NCBI GenBank assembly: GCA_001184405.1
Contig: LFMX01000003.1
Location: forward strand, 1-64,000
Source of the DNA: Candidatus Burkholderia humilis
GTDB taxonomy: Bacteria; Pseudomonadota; Gammaproteobacteria; Burkholderiales; Burkholderiaceae
Reading direction: 5' to 3'
DNA length: 64,000 nucleotides
Shown: piece after piece, positions 28,204-38,900 of the stretch
Numbering within the stretch: position 1 is the stretch's first letter
Layout: each line of letters begins with the position of its first letter
Made by a program: the position numbers and the translations under genes
Notes under the pieces: model-generated
What the model was told of the DNA's origin: nothing
What the model saw: the letters and a program-made list of their open reading frames with translations, nothing else
Databases searched by the model: none

Positions 28204-29385
28204 ATGTCCATGCCGACGATTCGCCAAGTGCGCGCCTTCACCGTCCGCGGCGGCAGCGCCGATTATCACGATCAGGGTGCCGATCACTGGATCGACGATC
28301 ACATCGCCACGCCGATGGCGCGCTATCCCGAATACCGCAAGAGCCGCCAGTCGTTCGGGCTGAACGTGCTCGGCTCGCTGGTCGTCGAGATCGAGGCGAG
28401 CGACGACACCGTCGGCTTCGCGGTGACGACGGGCGGCGAGATCGGCGCGTTCATCGTCGAGAAACATCTGGCGCGGTTTCTCGAAGGGCAGCGCGTGACG
28501 GACATCGAAAAGATGTAGGATCAGATGTACAACGCGACGCTTTTTATTACGGGCGCAAAGGCATTGTGCTGAACGCGATTTCGGGCGTTGATCTCGCGCT
28601 GTGGGACTTGCTCGCGAAGGTGCGCAAGGAGCCGGTGTTTCACCTGCTCGGCGGTCCGGTGCGCGATGAACTGCAGTTCTACGCCACCGGCGCGCGGCCG
28701 GATCTTGCGAAGGAGATGGGGTTCATCGGCGGGAAAATGCCCTTGCAGCACGGTCCGGCGGAAGGCGAGGAAGGACTCGCGAAGAACATCGCGAAGCTGG
28801 CCGACATGCGCGCGAAAGTCGGCGACGATTTCTGGCTGATGTTCGATTGCTGGATGTCGCTCAATCTCAACTACGCGAAGCGTCTCGCCAACGCCGCGCG
28901 CGATTACGGCCTGAAGTGGATCGAGGAAGCGCTGCCGCCGGATGATTACTGGGGCTATGCGGAACTGCGCCGCTCGGTGCCGGACGGGCATGATGGTGAC
29001 GACCGGCGAACACGAAGCGACGCGCTGGGGTTTTCGCATGCTGTTCGAAATGGGATGCGCCGATCTCGTGCAGCCGGACGTGGGCTGGTGCGGCGACATT
29101 ACGGAACTGATCAAGATTTCCGCGCTTGCCGATGCGCATAACGTGCTCGTCGTGCCGCATGGATCGTCGGTGTACAGCTATCACTTCGTCGTCACGCGTC
29201 ACAATTCGCCGTTCGCCGAGTTCCTGATGATGGCGTCCAAGGCCGATCAGGTCGAGCCGATGTTCACGCCCTTGCTGCTCGACGAACCCGTGCCGGTCAA
29301 TGGCCGCATGCGGGTTCCGGAGACGCCGGGCTTCGGTGTGCGGCTCAATCCCGAGTACGCGTTGACGCGGCCTTATACACATTGA
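28204..29385 (+). pseudogene. rhmD: L-rhamnonate dehydratase, one nonsense and two frameshift lesions
   Basis: Enolase-superfamily dehydratase recognisable throughout: [90 protein letters not shown] and HGSSVYSYHFVVTRHNSPFA. Lesions: a TAG at 28516-28518 where a Trp codon is expected after DIEKM; a frame change at the T5 run near 28541-28545; an extra C near 28990 before [10 protein letters not shown]. The enzyme would convert L-rhamnonate to 2-keto-3-deoxy-L-rhamnonate. With three lesions it cannot be made. Confidence 0.9.
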
Positions 29386-29395
29386 GAGGCGTGAC

Positions 29396-30184
29396 ATGTT
29401 GCTAGAGAACAAGGTCGTCGTGGTGACGGGCGGCTCGCGCGGTATCGGCCGGGCGATCGCGCTTGCCAGCGCGCGCGAAGGCGCGGACGTCGCGATCAAC
29501 TACTGGGGCGACAACGACAAGTCGTACGGCAAGGCATCGGCGGTGGAGTCGATCGTCGCGGAGATCGAGAAGCTCGGGCGTCGCGCGATTGCCGTCGAAG
29601 GCAACGTCACCCAACATGCGACGGGCACGGAACTCATCAAGCGCACGGTCGATGCATTCGGCCGCGTCGATGTGCTGTCGAGCAACGCAGGCATTTGCCC
29701 GTTTCACGCGTTTCTGGATATGCCGCCATCGGTCTATGAAACGACGGTCGCGGTGAATCTGAATGGCGCGTTTTATGTGACAAAGGCCGCGGCGAATCAG
29801 ATGAAAGCGCAGGGCACGGGCGGCGCGATCGTCGCGATCGTCGCGACCAGTTCGATCAGCGCGCTCGGCGGCGGCATGCAGACGCATTACACGCCGACCA
29901 AAGCGGGCGTGCATTCGTTGATGCAATCGTGCGCGATCGCGCTTGGTCCGTTCGGCATCCGCTGCAATTCGGTGATGCCCGGAACCATTGCGACAGATCT
30001 CAACGCCGCCGATCTTTCCGACAAGGACAAGCGCGCGTATATGGAAAAGCGTATTCCATTGGGCCGATTGGGCGAACCGGACGATGTCGCGCAGTGCGTG
30101 GTGTTTCTGGCGTCGGATCGCGCGCGGTATGTGACGGGTGCGTCCTTGCTCCTCGACGGCGGCCTTTTCGTCAACCTTCAGTAA
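29396..30184 (+). CDS. L-rhamnose 1-dehydrogenase (SDR)
   Basis: 262-residue SDR: coenzyme motif TGGSRGIGRA, NAGICPFHAFLDMP, THYTPTKAGVHSLMQSCAIA, and a C-terminal YVTGASLLLDGGLFVNLQ characteristic of L-rhamnose dehydrogenases. It oxidises L-rhamnose to rhamnonolactone with NAD(P). A 9-bp tandem duplication (29825-29842) inserts IVA just before the catalytic-serine region (AIVAIVATSSISAL). The frame is open, but activity is uncertain. It starts 10 bases after the dehydratase, and its 3' end overlaps the convergent LysR gene by 14 bases. Confidence 0.85.
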   Translation: MLLENKVVVVTGGSRGIGRAIALASAREGADVAINYWGDNDKSYGKASAVESIVAEIEKLGRRAIAVEGNVTQHATGTELIKRTVDAFGRVDVLSSNAGICPFHAFLDMPPSVYETTVAVNLNGAFYVTKAAANQMKAQGTGGAIVAIVATSSISALGGGMQTHYTPTKAGVHSLMQSCAIALGPFGIRCNSVMPGTIATDLNAADLSDKDKRAYMEKRIPLGRLGEPDDVAQCVVFLASDRARYVTGASLLLDGGLFVNLQ

Positions 30185-31121
30185 CGCGCGGCGCCGAATA
30201 TTTTCTCAACAACGCGATGAAGTATTCGGCCGGTTCGCTCAACGTTTCGAACTTGCGCCGCAGCAGCCCGAAGCCCGAAAGACTCTTGCCGATCTCGATC
30301 GGCAATTCAGCCAGCAAATGCGCGCGCAAGTAATCGCGCACGACGGATTCGGGCAGCATCGCGACTGCATCGCTGTTCTGCAGCAGTTGCAGCGTCGCGA
30401 AGATCAATGCGCATTCCACGACGTCTGCGGGCGTCGTCAATCCGGCGCGCGCGAGTTCTTCTTCGAACAGCCCGCGCGCAGGACTCGTGATCGGCTGAAG
30501 AATCCACGGCCAGCTCATCAGCGTGTCGAGCGTGAGTTCGGACTTCACCGCGAGCGGATGTTTCGCGCGCACGACGAGCCGCATCGCTTCACGCGAAAGC
30601 GGCTCGAAATCGAAATCGTTGTGCTGTAACGGCGTAGTCAATCGGCCAAGCGCAAGATCGACTTCGTGGCGATGCAGCAACTGCACGCCCTGATCGCTCG
30701 TCTCGCCGAGAATCCTCACGTTCAATAACGGCCGCTCCGATTTCAATTCCGCGACGGCCATCGCGAGCACATCGGGCGCTGCGCCCATGATCGCGCCGAC
30801 GGTCAACTGGCTGTGACCGCCGCGCCGCTTGTTCTCGAAATCGTCGGCGAAACGCGTCAAGTCCGCGAGCGAACGGCGCGCATACGCGAGCGCGGCGGTG
30901 CCGAGCGGCGTCGGCTGCATGCCGCGCGCGTTGCGCTCGAACAGTAGAAACCCGAACGCTTCCTCGATATCCGCCAGCATGCGGCTCGCGCTCGGCTGCG
31001 CGACGTTGATCGCTTCGGCGGCCTGATGCAGATTGCGTGCATCGTCGAGCGCGACAAGCAACGCGAGATGCTTGAACTTCAGTCGATTGACGAGCGCGAC
31101 GGGTGAGGCGTTCTGATTCAT
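30171..31121 (-). CDS. LysR-family regulator of the rhamnose region
   Basis: Intact, 316 residues from the ATG at 31121 (MNQNASPVALVNRLKFKHLA). The winged helix reads NLHQAAEAINVAQPSASRML ADIEEAFGFLLFERNARG, and a substrate-binding domain of the usual length follows. Divergent from the mutarotase gene and convergent with the dehydrogenase. The divergent gap holds a spaced inverted repeat GTTAT (31194-31198) / ATAAC (31223-31227), a possible operator. It probably responds to rhamnose or a keto-acid intermediate. Confidence 0.85.
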   Translation of the reverse strand: MNQNASPVALVNRLKFKHLALLVALDDARNLHQAAEAINVAQPSASRMLADIEEAFGFLLFERNARGMQPTPLGTAALAYARRSLADLTRFADDFENKRRGGHSQLTVGAIMGAAPDVLAMAVAELKSERPLLNVRILGETSDQGVQLLHRHEVDLALGRLTTPLQHNDFDFEPLSREAMRLVVRAKHPLAVKSELTLDTLMSWPWILQPITSPARGLFEEELARAGLTTPADVVECALIFATLQLLQNSDAVAMLPESVVRDYLRAHLLAELPIEIGKSLSGFGLLRRKFETLSEPAEYFIALLRKYSAPRVTEG

Positions 31122-31273
31122 CGGATACCGCGTGAAAGAGAAAATCGGCTGATACGCTTTTACGATCGACCAACCCTGAATTCGGATTGTCGTGTTATCG
31201 GTCGGCGAATTATAGTCGCAGCATAACGAGTTCCGAACACAGGGAATCACCAATCAAAACAAGGTGAGCCGCG

Positions 31274-31584
31274 ATGGAGACAGTGGCATTCCGCATGACC
31301 CTGAAAACAGGCATGCACGACGAATACGAGCGGCGTCATCGCGAGATATGGCTGGAACTGGCGGCGGCGCTGACGGACGCCGGCATCCGCGATTACTGGA
31401 TTTTTCTCGACGAATCGACCGGACATCTCTTTGCCAGCTACAAGCGCACGGACATACGACTGATACGTTGCCGTCGCTGCCCATCATGCGCAAATGGTGG
31501 GATTACATGGCCGAATTGATGGAAACGCACACGGACAATGCACCGGTCGCCGTTCCGCTCGCGCCGGTTTTTCATCTTCCCTGA
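31274..31584 (+). pseudogene. rhaM: L-rhamnose mutarotase, frameshifted
   Basis: ATG at 31274: METVAFRMTLKTGMHDEYER RHREIWLEL, then DYWIFLDESTGHLFASYKRT. After KRTD one missing base shifts the frame. The true end (DTLPSLPIMRKWWDYMAELM, stop 31584) is in the other frame. The RhaM family interconverts rhamnose anomers and is about 104 residues long, matching the joined length. First gene of the plus-strand rhamnose operon. Confidence 0.85.
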
Positions 31585-31614
31585 AACGTTCGCCTCTTTC
31601 GCGAGGAGCGCACC

Positions 31615-32454
31615 ATGCAGGTGGTCGATCCGCACATTCATTTGTGGGACCTCAGCACGCGTCATTACCCTTGGCTCGCGAATCCGCAGACATCGTTCGT
31701 CGGCGATGCGCGCGATCTCAAACACAACTATTTGCTCGGCGATTTGCTGCGCGAAGCCGAAGACATCGAGGTGCTCAAGCTCGTGCATGTCGATGCGAAT
31801 CATGATCCCGCCGATCCGATCGAAGAGACGCGCTGGCTTCAGGAAATCGCAGATACGGAAGGCATGCCGAGCAGATTCTGGAAGCGCATGCGTCGTTTGC
31901 GAATGTGCGCGGCATCCGTCAGATTCTCAACGTGCACGACAACAAGCGCTATGACTATGTCGGACGTCACTATATGCACGAACCGCAGTGGCGCAAGCAC
32001 TTCGGTTTGCTCAAGCGTTACGGCATGTCGTTCGACTTGCAGCTTTATCCCTCGCAGATGCAGGACGCCGCGCAACTCGCGCGCGAACGTGCCGACACGC
32101 AGTTCATCGTCAATCATGCGGGCATGTTCGTCGATCGCAATGCGCCGCAGGGTTATCGCGCGTGGCGTGAGGGCATGCGTGCGCTCGCGGCGTGTCCGAA
32201 CGTCGCGGTGAAGATCAGCGGCCTCGCGATGTTCGATCACACGTGGACCATCGAAAGCCTGCGTCCCTACGTGCTCGAAACCATCGATACCTTCGGCTGC
32301 GAGCGCGATGTTCGCATCGAACTTTCCGGTCGACCGGCTTTTTAGCACCTATAAGACGTTGTGGAACGCGTACGCACAGATCGTCGCCGATGCGAGCGAC
32401 ACTGAAAAACAAGGGCTTTTCGTGCAAAACGCGGAGCGGATTTATCGCATCTGA
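31615..32454 (+). pseudogene. Amidohydrolase, probable L-rhamnono-1,4-lactonase, with deletion and frameshifts
   Basis: ATG at 31615: MQVVDPHIHLWDLSTRHYPW, with the metal-binding HIH of the amidohydrolase-2 family. After IADTEGMP about two dozen residues are missing and the frame shifts to EQILEAHASFANVRGIRQIL. A further shift near 32310 is needed to read [20 protein letters not shown] and the end ERIYRI at 32452-32454. The enzyme opens the sugar lactone made by the rhamnose dehydrogenase. Broken at two or more places. Confidence 0.8.
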
Positions 32455-32470
32455 AGGAGAAGGAGACGAC

Positions 32471-33974
32471 ATGACGACGCCACGTCTTGAACTGAGACAT
32501 GCCAGCAAATCGTTCGGCCGCGGGCGCGCGTTCGGCGATGGCAGTCTGCAGCTTTTTCCCGGCGAAGTACACGCGTTGCTCGGCGAAAACGGCGCGGGCA
32601 AATCGACGCTCGTGAAGCTGCTCGCGGGCGTATATCGGCCCGATTCCGGCGAATTGCGTGTCGATGACACCGTGCGCAGTTTCGCCAATCCCGCCGAAGC
32701 GCGCGATGCACGCATCGCCGTGATCTATCAGGAGCCGACGCTTTTCGCGGACTTGTCGATTGCCGAAAACATCTACATGGGGCGTCAGCCGCGCGATCGC
32801 TTCGGGCTCGTTTGTTACGACGAGATGCACCGCGAAGTGAATGCGCTGTTGTCGTCGCTCGGCGTGAATCTGCGCGCGCAGCGGCTCGTGCGCGGTTTGT
32901 CGATCGCGGATCAACAAGTAGTGGAAATCGCCAAGGCGTTGTCGATCGATGCGAACGTGCTCATCATGGACGAGCCGACGGCCGCGCTATCGTTGCCCGA
33001 AGTCGAGTGCCTGTTCGCCATCGTGCGCGCGTTGAAGGAACGCGATGTCGCGATTCTCTTCATCACGCATCGGCTCGATGAAGTCTTCGCGCTCACGCAG
33101 CGTATGACGATCATGCGCGACGGCATGAAAGTCTTCGATGCGCTCACGCAAGACATGACCATCGATTCCATCGTCAGCAAGATGGTCGGCCGCGATCTCG
33201 ACACGTTCTATCCGAAAGCGGACGTCGCGCCCGGCGACGTGCGTCTCTCCGTGCACAATCTCACGCGCGAGGGCGTGTTCAAAAACGTGTCGTTCGATGT
33301 CCGCGCGGGCGAGATCGTCGCGCTGGCGGGTCTCGTCGGTGCGGGACGAAGCGAAGTGGCGCGCGCGATCTTCGGTATCGATCCCGTCGATGGCGGCGAG
33401 GTGAAGATCGCGGGCAAAAAGCTCGCGATCGGATCAGCAGCGGCGGCGGTGCGTACGGGTCTCGCGCTCGTGCCGGAAGATCGTCGCGCGCAAGGGCTTG
33501 GGCTGGAGCATCGCGCGTAATGCGTCGCTGACGGTGCTCGGACGTTTGATGCGCCACGGACTCATTTCATCGAAAAGCGAAACGTCGCTCGCTGCCGACT
33601 GGGGCACGCGTCTGCGTCTCAAAGCCGGCGATCTCGATGCGCCCGTCGGCACGCTGTCCGGCGGCAATCAGCAGAAAGTCGTGCTCGGCAAGTGGCTTGC
33701 AACGAATCCGAAGGTGCTGATCATCGATGAACCGACGCGCGGTATCGATATGGGCGCAAAGGCGGAGGTGTATCACACGTTGGCGGAACTCGTGAAAGAA
33801 GGCATAGCCGTGCTGATGATTTCGAGCGAACTGCCCAAAGTGCTCGGCAAGGCCGATCGCGTGCTCGTCATGCACGAAGGCCGCATCAGCACGGACATTT
33901 CGTGCGCCGATGCGAACGAGGAACGGGTGATGAGCGCGGCATTTGGGCGCATCGCCATCATTGGGACGCGCAGC
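32471..33974 (+). pseudogene. rhaT: Rhamnose-type sugar ABC transporter ATP-binding protein, frameshifted and stop lost
   Basis: Two ABC domains as in RbsA/RhaT-type importers (Rhizobium nomenclature). Domain 1: Walker [12 protein letters not shown], Walker [16 protein letters not shown]. The frame breaks near 33500 ([17 protein letters not shown]). Domain 2: [16 protein letters not shown] and [14 protein letters not shown]. At its end the reading frame has no stop and runs in frame into the permease ([19 protein letters not shown]). It would power uptake of L-rhamnose. Confidence 0.85.
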
Positions 33975-35018
33975 ATGATGACACGACATTCCCCTACGTT
34001 ACCGGCGATGCCACCGACTGAAACCAAGCGCGAAAGCCTCACCGTCACGATCGCGAAGAGCCGCGAGCTGACGTTGTTTATCGTGCTGCTCGTGTTGACC
34101 GGTGCGACGGCGGCGGTCAAGCTCGACTTCCTGAATCTGCAGAATCTGCGTGATGTGCTGCTCAATGTGTCGATCATCGGCTTGTTGACAGCAGGCATGA
34201 CCATCGTCATGTTGATGCGGCATATCGATCTTTCCGTTGCGTCTGTCGTCGGCGTGAGCGCGTATGCGGTCGGCAGTCTCTTCGTGATGTTTCCGCAGAT
34301 GCCGGTGATCGTCGCGATGCTCGCGGGCATCGGCGTTGGTTTGCTCATCGGCTTGATAAACGGCGCGCTCGTGACGTTCGGGCGCGTGCCGTCGCTGGTC
34401 GCGACGCGTTCGACGCTGTATATCGTGCGCGGCGCGGATTACGCCTGGGTCCACGGCGGCCAGATCAACACGACGAGTCTGCCCGATGCCTTCGCCGCCA
34501 TCGCAACCGGTTCGCTGCTCGGCGTGCCGAATCTCGTGTTGATTGCGCTTGTCGTGCTGATTGCGTTGTCGGTGTATCTGAAGCAGTATCGCGGCGGGCG
34601 CGAGCATTATGCGATCGGCTCGAATCCGGAAGCGACGCGGCTTGCGGGCATACGCGTGGATCATCGCGTGATGATCGGCTTTCTGTTGTCCGGCGCGATC
34701 GCGGGACTCACGGGCGTCTTGTGGCTCGCGCGCTTCGGCACTGCCGATGCGAGCACGGCCAAAGGCATCGAACTGCAAGTGGTGGCGGCGGCGGTCGTTA
34801 GCAGCGTCGCGATCACGGGCGGCGTCGGCACGGTGATGGGCGCGACGCTCGGCGCGCTCGTGCTCGGCGTCATCAATATCGCGCTGGTAGTGTTGCGCGT
34901 GTCGCCGTTCTGGCAGCAGGCGATTCAGGGCGCGTTGATCGTCGCGGCGATCACGCTCGATACCTTGCTCGCGCGTTCCGTCGCGCGCAGCATGATGAGG
35001 AAACGCGATCATGGCTAA
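33975..35018 (+). CDS. rhaP: Rhamnose-type sugar ABC transporter permease
   Basis: From the ATG at 33975, 347 residues of a multi-span BPD-type sugar permease (RbsC family): [40 protein letters not shown] (the EAA-like loop), [20 protein letters not shown]. Intact as a frame, but now fused at its 5' end to the second half of the ATPase. Its last codons overlap the start of the second permease (35011). Confidence 0.85.
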   Translation: MMTRHSPTLPAMPPTETKRESLTVTIAKSRELTLFIVLLVLTGATAAVKLDFLNLQNLRDVLLNVSIIGLLTAGMTIVMLMRHIDLSVASVVGVSAYAVGSLFVMFPQMPVIVAMLAGIGVGLLIGLINGALVTFGRVPSLVATRSTLYIVRGADYAWVHGGQINTTSLPDAFAAIATGSLLGVPNLVLIALVVLIALSVYLKQYRGGREHYAIGSNPEATRLAGIRVDHRVMIGFLLSGAIAGLTGVLWLARFGTADASTAKGIELQVVAAAVVSSVAITGGVGTVMGATLGALVLGVINIALVVLRVSPFWQQAIQGALIVAAITLDTLLARSVARSMMRKRDHG

Positions 35019-36003
35019 ACCGGACTCCGCACTCTCGACGGCCAAGCGCCGCCATCTGCAATGGGAAGCGATGCTCGTCATCGTGCTGGTCGTGTCGCTC
35101 GTGGCGGGGCGCGTGTTATTGTTGATGTTTCTGTCGAGCGCGAACATCTCGAACATGCTCGCGGACTTCACCGAGATCGCGCTGATTGCGTTGCCGATGA
35201 CGCTGATCATCGTCGCGGCTGAAATCGATTTGTCGGTGGGGTCGGTGCTGGGCGCATCGAGCGCGCTGATGGGCGTGCTCTGGCATATGGGTTTGCCGAT
35301 GCCGCTCGTCATCGTGTTCGTGATGCTGTTCGGCGTGCTCGCGGGCTTGCTCAACGGGCTGGTGATCGTGCGCTTCGGTTTGCCATCGCTGGCGGTCACG
35401 ATCGGCACGCTGACGCTGTTTCGCGGTCTCGCGTACGTGTTGCTCGGCGATCAGGCGATCGCGGATTTTCCCGCGGCGTACACGGCCTTTGGCATCGAAA
35501 CGATCGGCGATTCGTTCCTGCCGATGCCTTTCGTGCTCGTCATCGCAGGCGCGATTCTTCTCTTCACGATTCTGCTGCAAGCCACGCCCTTTGGCCGCAG
35601 CCTGTATGCGATCGGCGCGAATCCGACGGCCGCGCAGTTCTCCGGCATCGAAGTCGCCAGAACGAAGCTGAAGCTCTTCATGATGTCCGGCGCGATGGCT
35701 GCGCTCGCGGGCATCGTCTATACGCTGCGGCGGTGACAATAGCGAAGGCTTCGAGCTGTCCGTGATCGCGGCGGTGCTGTTCGGCGGCGTTAGCATCTTC
35801 GGCGGACGCGGTCGATGATCGGCGTGCTGCTGTCGCTCGTCATCATCGGCGTATTGCGCAATGCGCTGACGCTCGCGGATGTATCGAGTGAAACGCTGAC
35901 GATCGTGACCAGCGCGCTATTGCTCTCGTCCGTGCTGATTCCGAACCTCGTTGCGCGCTGGCAGGCGGCGCGCGAGAAGCGTCTGATGGCGCAAGCGCTT
36001 TGA
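35011..36003 (+). pseudogene. rhaQ: Second rhamnose-type sugar ABC permease, two frameshifts
   Basis: Starts inside the end of the first permease (ATG 35011). Conserved: IIVAAEIDLSVGSVLGASSA and YAIGANPTAAQFSGIEVART. After AGIVYTLR (about 35730) several residues are missing and the frame shifts to NSEGFELSVIAAVLFGGVSI. A second shift near 35815 is needed for MIGVLLSLVIIGVLRNALTL to the stop at 36003. The importer therefore lacks a full second permease. Confidence 0.85.
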
Positions 36004-36037
36004 AGTTCGTAGCTAAACTAAAGGAGACATGTCCAAC

Positions 36038-37037
36038 ATGAACAAACCTTATCGAGTCCTGGCAGCGGCGATTCTGGCGGCGACTGTCGCGCTCTCCGCT
36101 CATGCAGCGGATGTGAAAAAACGGCCTCAAAATCGCCTTCGTGCCGAAGCAGATCAACAACCCGTACGAAGTCATCGCCGACGGCGGCGGCATGGCCACG
36201 ATCAAGGAAATGAAGGGCGATGGCAAGGTCGTCGGGCCGTCGGATGCGGGCGCGTCGTCGCAAGTGAGTTACATTAACACGCTGATCACGCAGCGCCAGA
36301 ACGCGATCGTGATCGCCGCGAACGATGCCAACGCGCTCGTGCCGTATCTGAAGAAAGCGATGTCGCAGAACATCAAGGTCGTCACGTTCGATTCGGATAC
36401 CGCGCCGGAAGACCGGCATATTTTCGTCAATCAAGCGGAGTCCGAAGTAACCGGACGCGGGCAGATTCAGTTGCTGTCGAAGCTGATCGGCAGCGAGGGC
36501 GAATTCGCGATTCTCTCCGCCACGCCGAACGCGACGAATCAGAATACGTGGATCAAGTTCATGCAGGAGGAACTGAAGAAGCCCGAGTATTCGAAGCTGA
36601 AGCTCGTGAAGATCGCCTACGGCAATGATGACGATCAGAAATCGTTCGTCGAAACGCAGGGTTTGTTGCAGGCGTATCCGAACCTGAAGGGCATCATTGC
36701 GCCGACGACGGTGGGTATCGCGGCGGCGGCGCGCTATATCCAGAACTCGCCCGCGAAGGGCAAGGTGATGGTGACGGGTCTCGGCACGCCGAACCAGATG
36801 CGCTCGTTCATCAAGAACGGCACGGTGAAGGCGTTCCAGTTGTGGGATCTGGGTCAGCTCGGTTATCTCGCGGCGTACGCGGCAGCAAATCTCGCGTCGG
36901 GCACGACCACGGGCAAAGAAGGCGATTCGTTCGAGGCGGGCAAACTCGGCAAGCGCACGGTGGGCACGAGCGGCGAAGTGATTCTCGGACCGCCGACGAC
37001 GTTCGATTCGTCGAATATCGATAACTTTAATTTCTGA
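36038..37037 (+). pseudogene. rhaS: Rhamnose ABC transporter substrate-binding protein, frameshifted after the signal peptide
   Basis: ATG at 36038 with ribosome site AAAGGAGAC. Signal peptide MNKPYRVLAAAILAATVALS AHAADVK. An extra A in an A-run (about 36116-36121) shifts the frame. The rest is a complete periplasmic binding protein in one frame: PKQINNPYEVIADGGGMATI, VVTFDSDTAPEDRHIFVNQA, ending DSSNIDNFNF at 37037. The mature part is preserved, but it has no export signal in its own frame. Confidence 0.88.
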
Positions 37038-37062
37038 CGCGTACAAAAAGAACCTGAGAGTG

Positions 37063-37096
37063 AAGCGGAGCGTTCGAAAGGGCGTTCCGCTTTTTT
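37063..37096 (+). terminator. Terminator of the rhamnose transport operon
   Basis: Stem AAGCGGAGCG / CGTTCCGCTT with a ten-base loop, followed by T-rich sequence, 25 bases after the binding-protein stop. Confidence 0.75.
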
Positions 37097-37341
37097 CTTG
37101 CAAAGCCTCGATTAAGCATTTTCCGAACTCGCTGTCAGCGCCCGCTAAAATACCGCCTTTCGCCCGCCATCTGGCCGACAAACGCACGCGATCCGTGTGC
37201 GCCAGCATCGTCCGCGGGCGTGCGCCTCACGAAGGCCAGCTCTCGTCAAATCGCGCCGATCGATCACCGCGCGCCGCCTGACGCCTTACACAAGCCTCAT
37301 CGAAGTCCCTCCGAAGCCACGCCATTCAAGGACTGTTTTTC

Positions 37342-38295
37342 ATGCTTGCCCGCATCACCCGTCTGTTCCCGCTCTGGGCCGTGCTCGTTTCGCTCGCCGC
37401 CTATTTCTCGCCGTCGTCTGTTACCGGCATCGCGCCGCACGTCACCACGCTCCTGACCATCATCATGCTGTCGATGGGCGTCACGCTGTCCATCGACGAT
37501 TTTCGCCGCGTCTTCACGCTCCCCGCGCCGGTTGTCGCGGGCATCGTGCTGCATTACCTCGTGATGCCGCTCGCCGCGTGGGTCATCGCCAAAGTGCTGC
37601 GCATGCCGCCCGATCTGACCGCCGGCATGGTGCTGGTCGGCAGCGTTCCAAGCGGCACGGCATCGAATGTGATGATCTATCTCGCGCGCGGCGATGTCGC
37701 GTTGTCCGTCACCATCAGCGCGCTCTCGACGCTCGTCGGCGTGTTCGCGACGCCGCTTCTGACGCGTCTTTATGTTGATGCCTCCATCGCCGTCGATGTG
37801 CACGGTATGCTGAGAGCATCGTGCAGATCGTCGCGCTGCCGATCGTCATCGGTCTGATCGTGAATCATTTCTTCGGCAAGCTCGTGCAAGATCGAATGGA
37901 TGTTGCCGCTCGTGTCGATGGTGTCGATTCTGCTGATCATCGCCGCCGTGGTCGGCGGCACGCAGAAGAGCATCGCGTCGGTGGGCTTCGTGGTGGCGAT
38001 CGGCGTGGTGCTGCACAACGGCATCGGCCTGCTCGGCGGCTATTGGGGTGGACGCCTGCTCGGTTTCGACGAAGCCATGTGCCGCACGCTCGCCATCGAA
38101 GTCGGCATGCAGAATTCCGGTCTCGCCGCGACGCTCGGCAAGCTGTATTTCACGCCGATCGCAGCACTCCCCGGCGCGCTTTTCAGCGTGTGGCACAACT
38201 TGTCCGGATCGATGCTCGCGGGCTATTGGGCCGGCCGTCCGGCCAAAGGTGCCACGCGCGATCTGGACGGCGCGACGGGCGCGGCCCAGCGCTAG
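37342..38295 (+). pseudogene. Bile acid:sodium symporter family (PanS-like) transporter, two frameshifts
   Basis: ATG at 37342. Helices clear: [60 protein letters not shown]. The frame breaks near 37810 (next sense [20 protein letters not shown]) and again near 37895 (next sense [20 protein letters not shown]), then runs to the C-terminus [17 protein letters not shown], stop 38295. The family moves organic acids such as ketopantoate with sodium. Inactive as written. Confidence 0.85.
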
Positions 38296-38298
38296 GCG

Positions 38299-38871
38299 CT
38301 ATTTGATCGGTTGACCGTCGCGCATGACCTGCACGGCGGTCGCCGATTCGAACTGCGCGTGCACCATATCGCCCGCCTTCAATCCCGCGAGCGACACATC
38401 GGGCGCGACTTCCAGCATCACTGTGCGATCCAGCCCGCGCAGCGTGACCCTGCGCGTCTTCGCGTCGATACGCTGAATCGTCGCGAGCACTTCGACCGTG
38501 CGCGCCTCGGCCGTCAGGCCGCCCGACGCGGGAATCGCCGCATCCGTTTCGATGCGCTCGCGAATGCCGTTCGAATTCGCCTTCATGAGGTGCATCAACA
38601 GCGCATTCCGGTATTCGATGTCCACCGTACCGCCGAGCCTCAGCTTCGATACATCGCCCACTTGCGGATTCACCGCCACCTCGACCGTGCGTCCCTCAGG
38701 ACCCTGAAGCGTCGCGCTGTTGGTGGCCGGATCGATGCCGACCACGCGCGCCTGCACTTGCGCGACACCCGTGATGGCCCGTCCGGGCGGCGCGTCCTGT
38801 GCCCATGCCGGCTGAGCCAATAAGCAGACGAGCGCCAGCGTCAATCGTGAACTGCTTGAAAAGACCTGCAT
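38299..38871 (-). CDS. Exported hypothetical protein (190 aa)
   Basis: ATG at 38871 behind a strong site (GAAGGAGG). Signal peptide MQVFSSSSRLTLALVCLLA, cleavage near AWAQ. The mature part is two similar beta-rich segments: VQARVVGIDPATNSATLQGP with VDIEYRNALLM, and ATIQRIDAKTRRVTLRGLDR with GDMVHAQFESAT. This looks like an internal repeat of a small beta-barrel domain (DUF5666/OB-like). Function unknown. Intact; it follows the HTH gene on the same strand. Confidence 0.75.
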   Translation of the reverse strand: MQVFSSSSRLTLALVCLLAQPAWAQDAPPGRAITGVAQVQARVVGIDPATNSATLQGPEGRTVEVAVNPQVGDVSKLRLGGTVDIEYRNALLMHLMKANSNGIRERIETDAAIPASGGLTAEARTVEVLATIQRIDAKTRRVTLRGLDRTVMLEVAPDVSLAGLKAGDMVHAQFESATAVQVMRDGQPIK

Positions 38872-38900
38872 GACCTGCCTCCTTCTCTGAAGCGGAAAAA

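Noticed and set aside
26853-28241. Long minus-strand open frame opposite the intact MFS gene
   Set aside because: Charged low-complexity translation with no domain; the plus strand encodes a complete twelve-helix carrier with a good ribosome site.
33999-35408. Long minus-strand open frame opposite the sugar permeases
   Set aside because: Antisense of conserved membrane proteins, rich in Arg, His and Asp; no ribosome site or domain.
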